Source: Microcystis aeruginosa Ma_SC_T_19800800_S464 (GTDB lineage: Bacteria; Cyanobacteriota; Cyanobacteriia; Cyanobacteriales; Microcystaceae). Taken from it: 63,726 nt of DNA. Within the stretch, counting starts at the first letter, position 1. Every line of letters begins with the position of its first letter. A model generated the notes under the pieces. It was not told the origin of the DNA, did not search any database, and worked only from the letters and a program-made list of their open reading frames with translations. The stretch is taken from NCBI GenBank assembly GCA_007095785.1, contig SFBL01000001.1, positions 1-63,726 of the forward strand, in the 5' to 3' direction. A program made the translations under genes and the position numbers. Below, piece by piece: positions 48,255 to 58,078 of the stretch.

Positions 48255-49454
48255 CTACAGTTCCCCGCGAAAGGCGCGTTGTAAAAGGGAATTAAAGAGA
48301 TTTTCGGATTGTTCATGAGAAGAATAGAAAGTTTTATGTGCATTCTCTAATTGGATATCCAAGTTTACAAACTTCTCTATTTCTCCAGAAGAGGGCATCA
48401 TCACAGGATAAGAACGAAGATGATCAAGTGTAAGTCCTTCGGTATTAACACCTCTTGCCTGCTGTAATAAAATTTTCTGTCCAATTTTTAGATGTCTATG
48501 TAGGTATCGTGTCATCTGCGAATCAAAGGGAATAACTGCCTTGATGTCTTGACTAAAGCAGGTTGGGACAATAGTTCTAGCAACAGGTAAGCGGTGCATC
48601 AAAATCTTACTTTTTACCACAACAAGAAGACATTCTGGTTGAACTAACTTGGTTGAGCTATTTTCGATAGCTTCCGCAGTAATGTGTTCTTCGGTATTTG
48701 TTAGTATATCTACACCCATGTCTTTAGATGTAGTCCAACAGATTTGTCCCTCAAAATACTTGGAGATTTTACGACTTGGTGTACCACCACCAACAAATTG
48801 AACCACTTCTCCTAATGGTTTGATTTCCCACCCTTTCGGATTAGTAACAGGATCACCGAACATCTCTAGGAAAGTCGATTTTAACAACTCCTCAGTCAAC
48901 CGAATCGCCTCCTTGCGCTTGCGTCGCACCCCATCCGCTTTATCTAAAATTGCCGCAATTCTTCGCTGTTCTTCGAGGGGTGGGAGGGGGATTTTTAGCT
49001 TCTGTAAGTTCTTACGAGAAATACGCTGTCTTGTTGTCCCTGAAATGTATTGATCTAACTGGCGCTTAAACTGAGGACTATTAATCATCCACATTAACCA
49101 TCGGTTACATATCTCTCTAGGATTAGGTCGAATAATACAAACATCTACGACTGTTACACAAGGGTGCTTATCTCCAGGGAAAATACAGGCTCTTCCTATG
49201 GGGTCGGGCATACGCGCAACCAAAATATCTCCTTCTTTTAAGAAGGTACATTTTAGCTCCTTAGCTTTTTCAGATGTCAGGAACCGACTAGAACGATCTA
49301 AAAACTCGCCAACACCGATATCGGCTAATTGTGTCAGGCGAGTATTACCTTTTGGATCTTGGTCTTTGGACTCCACCCAATCACCATCAACAAATATGCC
49401 TACATCTCCCGAAACTTCTTCAAGTTTTATAGTTGTCCAAGGAGCTTTCTTCAT
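48255..49454 (-). CDS. hsdS: Type I restriction specificity subunit HsdS (orphan)
   Basis: 399 residues with two target-recognition domains. The first conserved region reads L-P-P-L-E-E-Q-R-R-I-A-A-I-L-D-K-A-D-G-V-R-R-K-R-K-E-A-I; the second TRD starts P-V-T-N-P-K-G-W-E-I-K-P-L-G-E-V-V. Directs DNA specificity of a type I R-M complex. No hsdM or hsdR is in the flanks. Upstream, an 18-codon frame (M-F-K-N-K-I-D-Q-V-L-R-A-L-K-E-M-L-G, start about 49507) overlaps its start by TGATG and may be a leftover. Confidence 0.88.
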   Translation of the reverse strand: MKKAPWTTIKLEEVSGDVGIFVDGDWVESKDQDPKGNTRLTQLADIGVGEFLDRSSRFLTSEKAKELKCTFLKEGDILVARMPDPIGRACIFPGDKHPCVTVVDVCIIRPNPREICNRWLMWMINSPQFKRQLDQYISGTTRQRISRKNLQKLKIPLPPLEEQRRIAAILDKADGVRRKRKEAIRLTEELLKSTFLEMFGDPVTNPKGWEIKPLGEVVQFVGGGTPSRKISKYFEGQICWTTSKDMGVDILTNTEEHITAEAIENSSTKLVQPECLLVVVKSKILMHRLPVARTIVPTCFSQDIKAVIPFDSQMTRYLHRHLKIGQKILLQQARGVNTEGLTLDHLRSYPVMMPSSGEIEKFVNLDIQLENAHKTFYSSHEQSENLFNSLLQRAFRGEL

Positions 49455-49537
49455 CCCAACATCTCCTTTAACGCGCGTAAAACCTGATCAATCTTATTTT
49501 TAAACATAAATCAAACATCCTTTCGGTTGACTAAAAC

Positions 49538-49600
49538 GGTGGGTTACGACGGATTGTTAGATTGACTTTAACGCCTAGATTGTTGCCGTCTAACCCACCC
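49538..49600. repeat. GGGTGGGTTA-family inverted repeat
   Basis: GGTGGGTTACGACGG and CCGTCTAACCCACC pair with a one-base bulge. Related to the MITE at 11236-11365. Confidence 0.6.
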
Positions 49601-49616
49601 TACTATGAACTCTTCT

Positions 49617-49653
49617 CCCCCCTTTTTAAGGGGGGTTGGGGGGGATCGAACCT
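49617..49653. repeat. G/C-run palindrome
   Basis: CCCCCCTTTTTAAGGGGGG followed by TTGGGGGGGATCG. Intergenic copy of the repeat that is translated inside the CHAT gene at 17322. Confidence 0.7.
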
Positions 49654-49713
49654 AAAATCTATTTTTAATTTAATTATAACCAGCTACTTAGGGTCGCAGA
49701 TACTAGAAAAAAA

Positions 49714-50169
49714 TCAAGCCACTACAGTGGCACCCTTGAGATAATCTTCTAGTTGGCGACCATTATCGTGACTGAGATTGCCTAGAGGTAAAGTTTCGAC
49801 GCTAAAAGCTCTCACCTCGCTCACTTCCAATGTATCTTTGATCTGAAAATTCCCCGCCGCTGTCACTTCAATTAAGACTGAAATGGAGTGAATGCGCGGA
49901 TCACGCTCAAAAGAGGAATAAACCCCCACTAAACGCCCTAAACTGACTAAATTTAATCCTGTTTCCTCTTTTAATTCCCTTTGAGCAGTATTAAAAATAT
50001 CTTCCCCCCAATCGATCATCCCCCCGGGTAGGGCCCATTTGCCGGTGTCTCGGCGTCGGATTAAAACAATTGTGCCGTCAGCAAGCAGCGGAATCATTGT
50101 CACCCCAGTTACAGGATGACGAAAGATAATTCCCATCACACTTTTAATAAAATGCCAAAGACGAATCAT
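49714..50169 (-). CDS. NUDIX hydrolase
   Basis: 151 residues. Nudix box: G-G-M-I-D-W-G-E-D...A-Q-R-E-L-K-E-E-T-G-L (GX5EX7REUXEEXGU). Hydrolyses a nucleoside-diphosphate derivative; substrate unknown. Followed upstream by G-rich GGGGGAT tandem repeats (50169-50215), which mark its 5' side. Confidence 0.88.
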   Translation of the reverse strand: MIRLWHFIKSVMGIIFRHPVTGVTMIPLLADGTIVLIRRRDTGKWALPGGMIDWGEDIFNTAQRELKEETGLNLVSLGRLVGVYSSFERDPRIHSISVLIEVTAAGNFQIKDTLEVSEVRAFSVETLPLGNLSHDNGRQLEDYLKGATVVA

Positions 50170-50259
50170 GGGGGATGGGGGATGGGGGATGGGGGATGGG
50201 GGATGGGGAGATGGGGAAATTTTAACTAATACCCCAAAACCCCAAAACCCCTAACAATA

Positions 50260-51684
50260 TCAATCATGATGGAGAATGGCTTTAGCTTGAATTAAAGCCG
50301 ATCGCACTTGTTCAAAACCTGTGCCACCATAGCTATTACGGGCCGCCACCACCTGACGAGGAGCGATCGCGTCGTAGATATCGGCCTCAAAAGCTGGATG
50401 TAATTCTTGCCATTCCGTCAGGGTTAAATCTTTCAATAACTTACCCGCTGCCAAACTGCTTTTAACGACTTTCCCGACTAAATTATAAGCTTCTCGGAAG
50501 GGAATCCCCTTACTGGCTAAATAATCCGCCACATCCGTTGCATTAGAAAAATCTTCCGCGACAGCGTTAGCTAATCGGTCAGTTTTAAATTGAATTCCGG
50601 TGGCTAAAAGTACCGTCATCGCTTGCAAACAAATCCGCACGGTTTTAACGCCATCAAATAACGCCTCCTTGTCCTCCTGCAAGTCTTTATTATAGGCTAG
50701 GGGTAAACCCTTCATTAAGGTCAATAACGCTTGTAAATGCCCAAAAACCCGCCCTGTTTTGCCGCGCACCAATTCGGGAACATCAGGATTTTTTTTCTGG
50801 GGCATAATGCTAGATCCCGTGGCACAACTATCGGTAAGAGTGATAAAACTAAATTCTTGGGAAGACCAGAGAATTATTTCTTCGCTCAAACGGCTCAGGT
50901 GGACCATAATTAAACTAGCGGCCGTCATAAATTCAATGGCAAAATCTCGATCGCTAACTCCATCGAGACTATTGTTATACACCTGCTCAAAATCGAGTAA
51001 ATTGGCGCTGTAATGACGATCAATCGGAAAAGTTGTCCCCGCTAAAGCGCCACATCCTAGGGGCGAAATATTAGTCCTGGCGCGAATTTCTCCTAATCTT
51101 TGGTGATCCCGTTCGGCCATTTGAAAATAAGCGAGGAGATGATGGGCTAAACTAATCGGTTGAGCGCGCTGTAGGTGGGTATAACCGGGGATCAGGGTTT
51201 CCAGATGGTTTTCAGCGTGATTGACTAAAGCTTGCTGAAAATTGCGAATTTCTTGCCGAATATCATCGATTTGTTGTCTAAGATACAGACGAATATCCGT
51301 TCCTACCTGATCGTTTCGCGAACGGGCCGTGTGCAGTTTTTTGCCCACATCTCCCACGATCTCGGTTAAACGACGTTCTACGGCAAAATGCACGTCCTCT
51401 TGATCGATGCCGGGGTTAAAGTTGCCGGTGCGGTATTCTTGACGAATTTGTTCCAATCCAGAGACGAGACGATCAGCTTCTGCGGGGGTGATGATACCCG
51501 TATAGGCGAGCATTTTAGCGTGAGCGATCGATCCGGTGAGATCATACTCGATTAATTCGATATCAAAGCCAATACTGGCGTTAAATTCTACGATCGTAGG
51601 ATGGAGACTACCTTCAAAGCGATCGCTCCAAGTTTTCTTTGCTGTCACTGTTTTCGTTAGATGATTGTGGATAAAGTTAACCAA
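50260..51684 (-). CDS. argH: Argininosuccinate lyase
   Basis: 474 residues. Fumarase-superfamily signature [12 protein letters not shown] near residue 285, and T-A-R-S-R-N-D-Q and H-L-Q-R-A-Q-P earlier. Last step of arginine synthesis. The family start ([10 protein letters not shown]-like) suggests the real start could be GTG 51648, 12 residues in. Confidence 0.95.
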   Translation of the reverse strand: MVNFIHNHLTKTVTAKKTWSDRFEGSLHPTIVEFNASIGFDIELIEYDLTGSIAHAKMLAYTGIITPAEADRLVSGLEQIRQEYRTGNFNPGIDQEDVHFAVERRLTEIVGDVGKKLHTARSRNDQVGTDIRLYLRQQIDDIRQEIRNFQQALVNHAENHLETLIPGYTHLQRAQPISLAHHLLAYFQMAERDHQRLGEIRARTNISPLGCGALAGTTFPIDRHYSANLLDFEQVYNNSLDGVSDRDFAIEFMTAASLIMVHLSRLSEEIILWSSQEFSFITLTDSCATGSSIMPQKKNPDVPELVRGKTGRVFGHLQALLTLMKGLPLAYNKDLQEDKEALFDGVKTVRICLQAMTVLLATGIQFKTDRLANAVAEDFSNATDVADYLASKGIPFREAYNLVGKVVKSSLAAGKLLKDLTLTEWQELHPAFEADIYDAIAPRQVVAARNSYGGTGFEQVRSALIQAKAILHHD

Positions 51685-51817
51685 AATATGCTGGACAATT
51701 TTGGGGAATAATCCAGCGCTGATAGCATTACCGCTTCAGGTTAGAAAAATCTCCAACCCTACAAACATAAGAATAGCAAGAATTGCTCACTCTGGCTGAA
51801 GGCCGATAGGCGAAAAG

Positions 51818-51958
51818 CTAATAAGAAGTAAAACCTCGAAACATATAACCGACAATCAAACCGATTAATAAAGCCCATGCTTGCCCAGTTTTGACGAAAT
51901 TTGAGAAGGCTTTCTGGACATTCCCGATGATATCCACGTCTTGCTCCGAAATAGTCAT
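51818..51958 (-). CDS. Small single-TM protein
   Basis: 46 residues from ATG 51958: T-I-S-E-Q-D-V-D-I-I-G-N-V-Q-K-A-F, then a TM helix (A-W-A-L-L-I-G-L-I-V-G-Y-M-F-R-G). An ATG at 52057 would add an improbable leader. Looks like a conserved small cyanobacterial membrane protein. Unknown function. Confidence 0.55.
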   Translation of the reverse strand: MTISEQDVDIIGNVQKAFSNFVKTGQAWALLIGLIVGYMFRGFTSY

Positions 51959-52081
51959 TAAGACATTGGTAAGGGGCGAAAAGTCGATCGAGACAGATAG
52001 ATGATGGAAGATGTCGATCACGATGGCATTCCTCAAAGGCGAAAATCTATAGAACAAGTTAACACAAAGAGGAGGTCACTT

Positions 52082-52693
52082 TTAAGATGATTGAGATTGC
52101 CGGTAATAGGATAATAATAAATTGCCCGCTTTTTCTAAATTTTGCCCAAAGGCGATAATTCCTTCCTCATGACCACTCATCACTAAAATTTGTTGCTGCT
52201 CTAGACGATCTTCTTGACATAAACGGATAATTTCTGCGGCCATTTCTGGGGTTCCATAGGCGATATTTTCTTGAGTGGTCGGCACTCGATACATCAAATT
52301 TTGCCACAGGGGGCGATGGTGAATATGAATCACCCCATTAATCTGGGGATTCGCTTCATAAATCGCTGCGTGGGTGAGAGTTTCTGAAGAAGCGGCGATT
52401 GTTCCCCGACAAGTGACCCGATTTTCTTGCCAATCGTAGTCTATAACTGTGGTGTAATGGGATTCATTTAATACTGGTATTCCCCCGGTGTTAGTGCCAG
52501 AAATAATAATTTCTTTGTCTATTTTCCCCCGTTGACTCACATTCCCAAAACCGATTCCGTTATCGTATTGACCGATTAATCCCAGTTGATAGAGGCGATT
52601 GCGCCAATAATTTAATTCTGCAATCTCTGAGCTTATTAGGGGACGGTCAGCAATCCAAGTACAATCGTATTTAACGTAGCCTTCATCAATCAT
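52082..52693 (-). CDS. Class II aldolase/adducin-family protein
   Basis: 203 residues from ATG 52693, giving an ATGA overlap with the upstream gene (an ATG 36 nt earlier is out of keeping). G-N-V-S-Q-R-G, V-I-H-I-H-H-R-P-L-W (metal His pair) and M-S-G-H-E-E-G-I (third His). Similar to MtnB- or fuculose-aldolase-type zinc lyases; the reaction is not identified. Confidence 0.75.
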   Translation of the reverse strand: MIDEGYVKYDCTWIADRPLISSEIAELNYWRNRLYQLGLIGQYDNGIGFGNVSQRGKIDKEIIISGTNTGGIPVLNESHYTTVIDYDWQENRVTCRGTIAASSETLTHAAIYEANPQINGVIHIHHRPLWQNLMYRVPTTQENIAYGTPEMAAEIIRLCQEDRLEQQQILVMSGHEEGIIAFGQNLEKAGNLLLSYYRQSQSS

Positions 52694-53031
52694 AAATTTT
52701 TCTGAAAATATTCTGGATAATTTTGACAAACTTTCTGCACAAAGTCTTGGAGAGGATAGGAAATATTAGTGATATAATTATCTTTAATTACTTGGGAGAA
52801 TAGGGGTAAAACCTCCGTATCTAAGGCGGGTTTAAATAAGTCCATCGGCAGGATTAAATCGGAACATTCCCGCACATCAATGGTCTCAAAATTATCGGCT
52901 ACAATTAACCAAAGAGGACGCACCCAAAGAGCCGAACGACTTTCGATCACCTGAATTACTTCTCCGTATAAAGTTCGATTTTTGCAGAATAAACTAACAA
53001 TTTGATGGGGATTGAATGTGTTCATAGACAA
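52690..53031 (-). CDS. Conserved cyanobacterial hypothetical protein
   Basis: 113 residues, beta-rich: V-S-L-F-C-K-N-R-T-L-Y-G-E-V-I-Q-V-I-E-S-R-S-A-L-W-V-R-P-L-W-L. Small barrel-like core (strand pattern), then an acidic C-terminal helix. Coupled by a 4-bp overlap to the aldolase-like gene. Confidence 0.6.
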   Translation of the reverse strand: MSMNTFNPHQIVSLFCKNRTLYGEVIQVIESRSALWVRPLWLIVADNFETIDVRECSDLILPMDLFKPALDTEVLPLFSQVIKDNYITNISYPLQDFVQKVCQNYPEYFQKNL

Positions 53032-53189
53032 TTCTAGTTTTCCTCGATCAGCTAAGACGCATTTTAACCGCTTATTCTTAGATTAGCCGAATCTCCCCCC
53101 AATCTCTTTACTCTTGCAAGAGCCAACAGTAAAGAGTATCTCATCTCCACAGGCAATTTAAATGCGCGGGCAGCTTATCTTTCGCTGGT

Positions 53190-53235
53190 CACTGATTACT
53201 GTTTACTGGACGGCTACGCCGTGCCTTTGGCAACA
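53190..53235. repeat. Dispersed repeat plus short palindrome
   Basis: TCACTGATTACTGTTTACTG is the reverse complement of the repeat around 57940-57960. It is followed by GGACGGCTACGCCGTGCC, a small self-complementary motif. Confidence 0.6.
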
Positions 53236-53327
53236 CTGAAAAAAGCTTGCCACTTGCCGATCCCTTGCCAGATCGGGAAAAAACTCCGTTAGAATACGGA
53301 AAGCCGTTTACAAAACGATACAAAATC

Positions 53328-54221
53328 ATGACCGTTGCTTACCCTCGTAAATTCAAGAAGACGATGAGCGCTCGCGACATCATGAAGCGTGTCATTAGCG
53401 ATCGTGAAATTCATCTTGTCACCCTCAACCGTTACCGCTACAACGAACAACGTAGCTGTAAAGACCTGACCGAACTGATCGAAACCTTAGACGGACAACC
53501 GAAAGAACTGATCCAGGATCTTTCCCATCACGTCGCTGATGAGGCCCGCCATGCCTACTGGTTAACCGATTTATTGATCGAATTGGGGGCCGATGTGGGG
53601 AAACCACCGGGGTTGTCCTATATCGATGAATTTGAACGTCTTCTCGATCAAGATCAATTCCAAGGCGAAGAACAAAGGGAAGATGGACTGATTGCGGCCC
53701 TGGCGGCAATTAACGTCACGGAAAAACGGGGATGCGAATACTTTGCCGCCCATATTTATGCCCTCAAAGCAGGGGAACAAACCCCAGAAAATCTGAAAAT
53801 TCAGGAAACGATCGCCAAAATCTTCCCCGAAGAAGCGGGCCATGTGCGTTGGGGCAATCGTTGGTTAGCCAAAATTGCCCAAAAAAGCCCCGAACATCGG
53901 CAAAAAGTCGAAAAAGCCAAGGCCAAATACTCAGCGATCGAACAGGCCGCCTATGAATCGGGTATGGATATCACCCTCGGGGCAGAATTGCGCCGCTTCG
54001 GTCATTTAATGGAAATCGCCGCCACTATGCCGCTCTGGGAACGTCCTCAATATCTGATGGAACGTTTGCCCCAATCCCTTCTCGACCCGAAATTGCAATT
54101 ATTCCGGGTAGAAGCGGCTCAAAAAGCCTGGAATCGTGATCCACAAATGTTTATGGAACGCTTTGTGCCGATGTTTTTTAATGCGGACGGCAATATCGGC
54201 AAAAAAGAGAAAGTCAACTAA
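53328..54221 (+). CDS. Ferritin-like di-iron domain protein
   Basis: 297 residues from ATG 53328 (an in-frame TTG at 53247 lacks support). Di-iron ligands by pattern: D-E-A-R-H-A-Y-W-L near residue 84, E-K-R-G-C-E-Y-F-A and E-E-A-G-H-V-R-W-G (E-x-x-H pairs). Not AcsF. Possibly an oxidase or iron-binding protein of the tRNA-hydroxylase or rubrerythrin-like kind; not recognised further. Confidence 0.65.
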   Translation: MTVAYPRKFKKTMSARDIMKRVISDREIHLVTLNRYRYNEQRSCKDLTELIETLDGQPKELIQDLSHHVADEARHAYWLTDLLIELGADVGKPPGLSYIDEFERLLDQDQFQGEEQREDGLIAALAAINVTEKRGCEYFAAHIYALKAGEQTPENLKIQETIAKIFPEEAGHVRWGNRWLAKIAQKSPEHRQKVEKAKAKYSAIEQAAYESGMDITLGAELRRFGHLMEIAATMPLWERPQYLMERLPQSLLDPKLQLFRVEAAQKAWNRDPQMFMERFVPMFFNADGNIGKKEKVN

Positions 54222-54384
54222 TTTAACCTTGATTTTCTGGGGCAATCATTCAGCGATCGCCGAAGAAATGTTCATCGAGGATCGAGAAAATCAGCTATTG
54301 TTTTAAATAGGGGTGAATTCTCAGCTTTAGGGCCGGAGAAACACCACTTTTTTACTGTTTATTTTAGCTTTTCTTTTTTAGATT

Positions 54385-55449
54385 ATGCGTCTTTTAGCTG
54401 CCTTCGATCGCTATCCCGATAGTGTATCGTTAACCTTAGAACCAGTAGCCACCGACTCGCAAAAATTCGATTTATATTTAACTTTACACCTACAAGCTCA
54501 AATTCAATCTCTCCTGGGCGGGGAAATCAAATGGGGTCTAAAAGGAGGAAAATTAGATTTTCTTTTAGTTAATTGTCACCTAACACCAAATCCTCTTTCT
54601 AGTCAAGAGTTATACATAAATCGTATTAATAATCATCAATGGCGGTTATCGTTCAAAAGTCCTCAGTCAATATTTACAGGAGCGATCGAAAGGATTAACC
54701 TAGGAACCGTCAGTGTGGAGGAAGAACCTTATCATCTCACGGTGCAATTTTCGCTAACAGCTGCCGATATTTGTATCACGGAAACATCGGGATTATGGAA
54801 ACACGATCTAAGTCCCAATAAACATAGTATTTTAGAGCGAAAGTTAGCATTTTTCCTGATGGAAAATCAATTTGATGCTTTTTTGAGTCGTATTTCTTTG
54901 GGTTCATCGCAGGTGGAATTAGATAATGTTCTGGTTGAACCGCAACCGGCAACATCAGAAAATTTAGAGAAATTGCAGACACAAATCGAGGGAATTTATG
55001 CTGCTGTTAGTGATGATTTTCTGGAATTAGCCCAATTAGCTGAACTGGATCCACTAACGGATTTTACTGGGGCAAATCTCCTGGCAGCGGAATTAAGTGG
55101 TATATCTTTAGGCATGGCTAATCTCTATCAAGCTAATCTGCGGGGGGCCAATTTAACCGATGCTGATTTAAGTGAAATTAACGGCAGTCATGCTAGTTTT
55201 AAGGGAGCGGATTTAAGCGGAGCCTTATTAGCTAATGCCGATTTAAGTTATGCTGATTTTTACCGTTCTAGTTTGGCTTTAGCTAATTTAATTGGCTCTA
55301 ATTTAGAAGGAGCTAATTTGGTTGAAGTCAACATCACTCAAGCGAATTTTAGCGGGGCAAAAGTGCAGGGGGCAAAGTTTGCCGATAATGTGGGGATGAC
55401 TGAGGAATTGCGGGAAAATTTACGCTTGCGCGGGGCTTTCTGCGATTAA
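54385..55449 (+). CDS. Pentapeptide-repeat protein with N-terminal domain
   Basis: 354 residues. 1-225: a beta-rich unidentified domain. 228-340: A-N-L-L-A-A-E-L-S, then about eighteen A(D/N)LXX repeats forming a right-handed quadrilateral beta-helix. Cytosolic; role unknown. Confidence 0.85.
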   Translation: MRLLAAFDRYPDSVSLTLEPVATDSQKFDLYLTLHLQAQIQSLLGGEIKWGLKGGKLDFLLVNCHLTPNPLSSQELYINRINNHQWRLSFKSPQSIFTGAIERINLGTVSVEEEPYHLTVQFSLTAADICITETSGLWKHDLSPNKHSILERKLAFFLMENQFDAFLSRISLGSSQVELDNVLVEPQPATSENLEKLQTQIEGIYAAVSDDFLELAQLAELDPLTDFTGANLLAAELSGISLGMANLYQANLRGANLTDADLSEINGSHASFKGADLSGALLANADLSYADFYRSSLALANLIGSNLEGANLVEVNITQANFSGAKVQGAKFADNVGMTEELRENLRLRGAFCD

Positions 55450-55527
55450 TCAACTATTCAGCCTCTAAATGACACCAAATACCCTCATCTTTCACCGAAA
55501 ATAACGTTATTAAATAACAAAAGAAGA

Positions 55528-56280
55528 TTAGAGATTTTCCTCGGTATCTATGCCCAATTCCCGCAGTTTAGCTGCTAATTTCGCCGCTTTTTGCTTTTCT
55601 TTCTGTACTTGGTTTTCTGCCTCTAAAACCCGATTTTCTGCCTCTAAAACCCGATTTTCTGCCTGTTGTGCCGCTTCTGCGGGAGTGGGTACTAATTCGC
55701 CTTCGGAGGTAAAATAGCGCAATCTATTGGCAGATAAACCCAAATATAAGCCTAATTGTTGACTCCAGAGCCATCCCTGGGCATTGGGGGCAATCGGTTG
55801 ATATTGACCGCTAATTAGGGTAAATCCCTGAAATTCTAAGCTTTCTGGGTCAAACCAAAAATAATCGGGAGTGCGAAATATATCTTGATAAATTTGTTTT
55901 TTCTCCTCTCGGTCAACTTTGGCGGTACTATCGGAGAGAATTTCCACAATTAAATTGGGATATTTGCCCTCTTCTCGCCAAATTACCCAACTTCTGCGGT
56001 TGGGATTGGAATTTGTCCCCAAAACGACGAAAAAATCGGGACCACGGAAGAATTCTGACTTTTTCTGGTTGGGACTGTAATAAATGGTTAAATTGCCGGC
56101 GGCAAAATAATCTTCTCGCTCGCGCCACCACCATTCTAAACACTGAATTAATAAAATAATTTGTTGTAGATGTAGGTTACTTTCCAAGGGTGGTTCATCA
56201 CTCCAAAATTGGCCTTGTGGGAAGATTATCTCAGGGTTGACATGAGACTCGACTAGGGGTAAGCTTTCAGCGATAGTCAT
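55528..56280 (-). CDS. Uma2-family (DUF820) nuclease-like protein
   Basis: 250 residues. PD-(D/E)XK-like core: P-D-F-F-V-V-L-G, P-N-L-I-V-E-I-L-S-D-S-T-A-K-V-D, K-K-Q-I-Y-Q. C-terminal coiled coil from in-frame repeats (A-E-N-R-V-L-E). Abundant in cyanobacteria; function unproven. Confidence 0.9.
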   Translation of the reverse strand: MTIAESLPLVESHVNPEIIFPQGQFWSDEPPLESNLHLQQIILLIQCLEWWWREREDYFAAGNLTIYYSPNQKKSEFFRGPDFFVVLGTNSNPNRRSWVIWREEGKYPNLIVEILSDSTAKVDREEKKQIYQDIFRTPDYFWFDPESLEFQGFTLISGQYQPIAPNAQGWLWSQQLGLYLGLSANRLRYFTSEGELVPTPAEAAQQAENRVLEAENRVLEAENQVQKEKQKAAKLAAKLRELGIDTEENL

Positions 56281-56486
56281 GGTTTTCCAACAGAGATAGG
56301 TCGATAGCTTATTATAAATGATTGAATATACTTTTTGGATGATTATAGCACCGGCAATTGAGTTAAAAAGTTAAAATGGGCTTAATGGCTACAATGTAAG
56401 AATATTAATAGCTCTCCTGTCTAATTAATTTGTGAGAGTTAAAAAATGCTAAAAACCAGCAGTTTTCGAGTTTTGTAAGAGGTCTT

Positions 56487-57164
56487 ATGAACAGAATTAA
56501 CAATATTGTTTTGGTTCACGGTTTTTGGGCCGATGGTTCTAGTTATAATCAGATAACTGCCCAGTTATTAGCCGAAGGATACGCAGCGATCGCAGTGCAA
56601 AATCCTCTCACTTCTCTAGCGGATGACGTAGCTGCTACGAAAAGAGTTTTAAACCGTATCGAAGGACAATGTATTCTAGTCGGTCATTCTTGGGGGGGGA
56701 TGGTAATCACAGAGGCCGGCAACGATGAAAAAGTTTCCGGTTTAGTTTATATTGCAGCGTTGGCTCCTGATGCGGGGGAATCGATGGTAGATTTGTTTAG
56801 TGAATACGAAAAACCATCACAGTATTTTCAAGAACAAGAGGGATTTATCTGGATTTCTCAAGAGGGAATAGAGAAGATTCTCGCCAATGATTTGCCTGCC
56901 GAAAAAGCTGCTTTAATTTATGCCACCCAAACCCCAGCTGCAGCCTCTTTACTAACAGCAAAAACCACTACAACCGCTTGGAGAAATAAGCCGAACTGGT
57001 ATATTGTCTCTAGTCAAGATCAAGCTGTACCTCCAGAATTACAGTTTAATTTGGCCGAGAGAATGGGAGCAAAGACAGTGGTTTTGGCATCTGGTCACGT
57101 CACGACTATTTCCCATGCTTCAGAGGTTTTAGAGGTGATTAGAGAAGCCTCGAATAGGGGATAA
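56487..57164 (+). CDS. Alpha/beta hydrolase
   Basis: 225 residues. Oxyanion region V-L-V-H-G-F-W-A-D-G-S-S, nucleophile elbow L-V-G-H-S-W-G-G-M, catalytic His in A-S-G-H-V-T. Serine hydrolase; substrate unknown. Convergent with the response regulator. Confidence 0.88.
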   Translation: MNRINNIVLVHGFWADGSSYNQITAQLLAEGYAAIAVQNPLTSLADDVAATKRVLNRIEGQCILVGHSWGGMVITEAGNDEKVSGLVYIAALAPDAGESMVDLFSEYEKPSQYFQEQEGFIWISQEGIEKILANDLPAEKAALIYATQTPAAASLLTAKTTTTAWRNKPNWYIVSSQDQAVPPELQFNLAERMGAKTVVLASGHVTTISHASEVLEVIREASNRG

Positions 57165-57183
57165 GTAAATCGCCATTTTCCCC

Positions 57184-57816
57184 TTAAACAATACCAGATC
57201 GCAGGGCAATTACAGCCGCTTGTACTCGGTCGTCCACGGCCAATTTATTCATAATTCCCCGCACATGGGTTTTAATCGTATTGGTGCTTAAATATAGTTG
57301 TTCGGCGATTTCAGCGTTACTTTTGCCCTCAACAATTAACTTTAAAACCTCCATTTCTCGCTCTGATAAAAGTGCTAGATTGGGATTAGGTTGCACTGCT
57401 GGTGCTTTGAGATTATCCATGACTAAACGGGCAATTTGAGGGTCTAAATAGGTGGCCCCATCCTTAGCTGCTTCAATAGCGGCCAAAAGGCGATCGAGAC
57501 TGGCTCCCTTGATACAATAGGCATCAGCACCACTGGCCAGAGCTGCGATCACTTCCTGTTGCAGAGTGTGGGAAGTGAGCATAACCACATGAACATTAGC
57601 TAAACCCTCCTTAATCTGTTTAGTTGCCGCAATGCCATCAAGACGGGGTAAACCGATGTCCATGACCACTAAATCCGGCCGTAGGGATAGGGCTAATTGT
57701 ACCCCCGCTAGACCATCACTCGCTTGACCGACAATCTCAAAATCCGGCTGTTCACCGAGCGCTTGTTCTAAACCTAACTGCATTAAAGGATCGTCTTCAA
57801 CAATTAAAATCCGCAT
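57184..57816 (-). CDS. NarL/LuxR-type response regulator
   Basis: 210 residues. Receiver: D-D in I-V-E-D-D-P-L, phospho-acceptor in L-V-V-M-D-I-G-L-P-R-L-D-G, T/S and K in V-M-L-T-S and Y-C-I-K-G-A. C-terminal LuxR HTH: L-S-E-R-E-M-E-V-L-K-L-I-V-E-G-K-S-N-A-E-I-A. Divergent from the histidine kinase, its likely partner. Confidence 0.93.
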   Translation of the reverse strand: MRILIVEDDPLMQLGLEQALGEQPDFEIVGQASDGLAGVQLALSLRPDLVVMDIGLPRLDGIAATKQIKEGLANVHVVMLTSHTLQQEVIAALASGADAYCIKGASLDRLLAAIEAAKDGATYLDPQIARLVMDNLKAPAVQPNPNLALLSEREMEVLKLIVEGKSNAEIAEQLYLSTNTIKTHVRGIMNKLAVDDRVQAAVIALRSGIV

Positions 57817-57909
57817 GATCTTTGATTCCTAAAGGGAAAATGTACGGTTTTCACCCATCTGCAGGAGGCAGAACTACTCCTAGTTTAGGCAATCTGGAGA
57901 TAGATTAAC

Positions 57910-58078
57910 AGTGATCAGCGATCAGTGAGCAGTGATCAGTAAACAGTAATCAGTAATCAGTGAAAAGACAGTGGGAAACTACTATTTAATACTGCTCGCT
58001 TAATACACACTGCTCACTTAGAACCCAAATCTGATAACTGATGACTGATAACTGATAACTGATAACTGATAACTGAAA
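57910..58078. repeat. GATCAGT/CTGATAA short tandem repeats between RR and HK
   Basis: 57910-57962: units of CAGTGATCAGT and CAGTAATCAGT. 58032-58074: heptamer CTGATAA about six times, ending 5 bp before the histidine kinase ATG. No ribosome-binding site is visible there. Confidence 0.75.

Noticed and set aside
53328-54221. AcsF (Mg-protoporphyrin monomethyl ester cyclase)
   Set aside because: It has E-x-x-H di-iron motifs but lacks the AcsF sequence around its ligands and its N-terminus.
58030-58078. CRISPR or phage attachment site
   Set aside because: Heptamer simple repeat without spacers, integrase or tRNA nearby.
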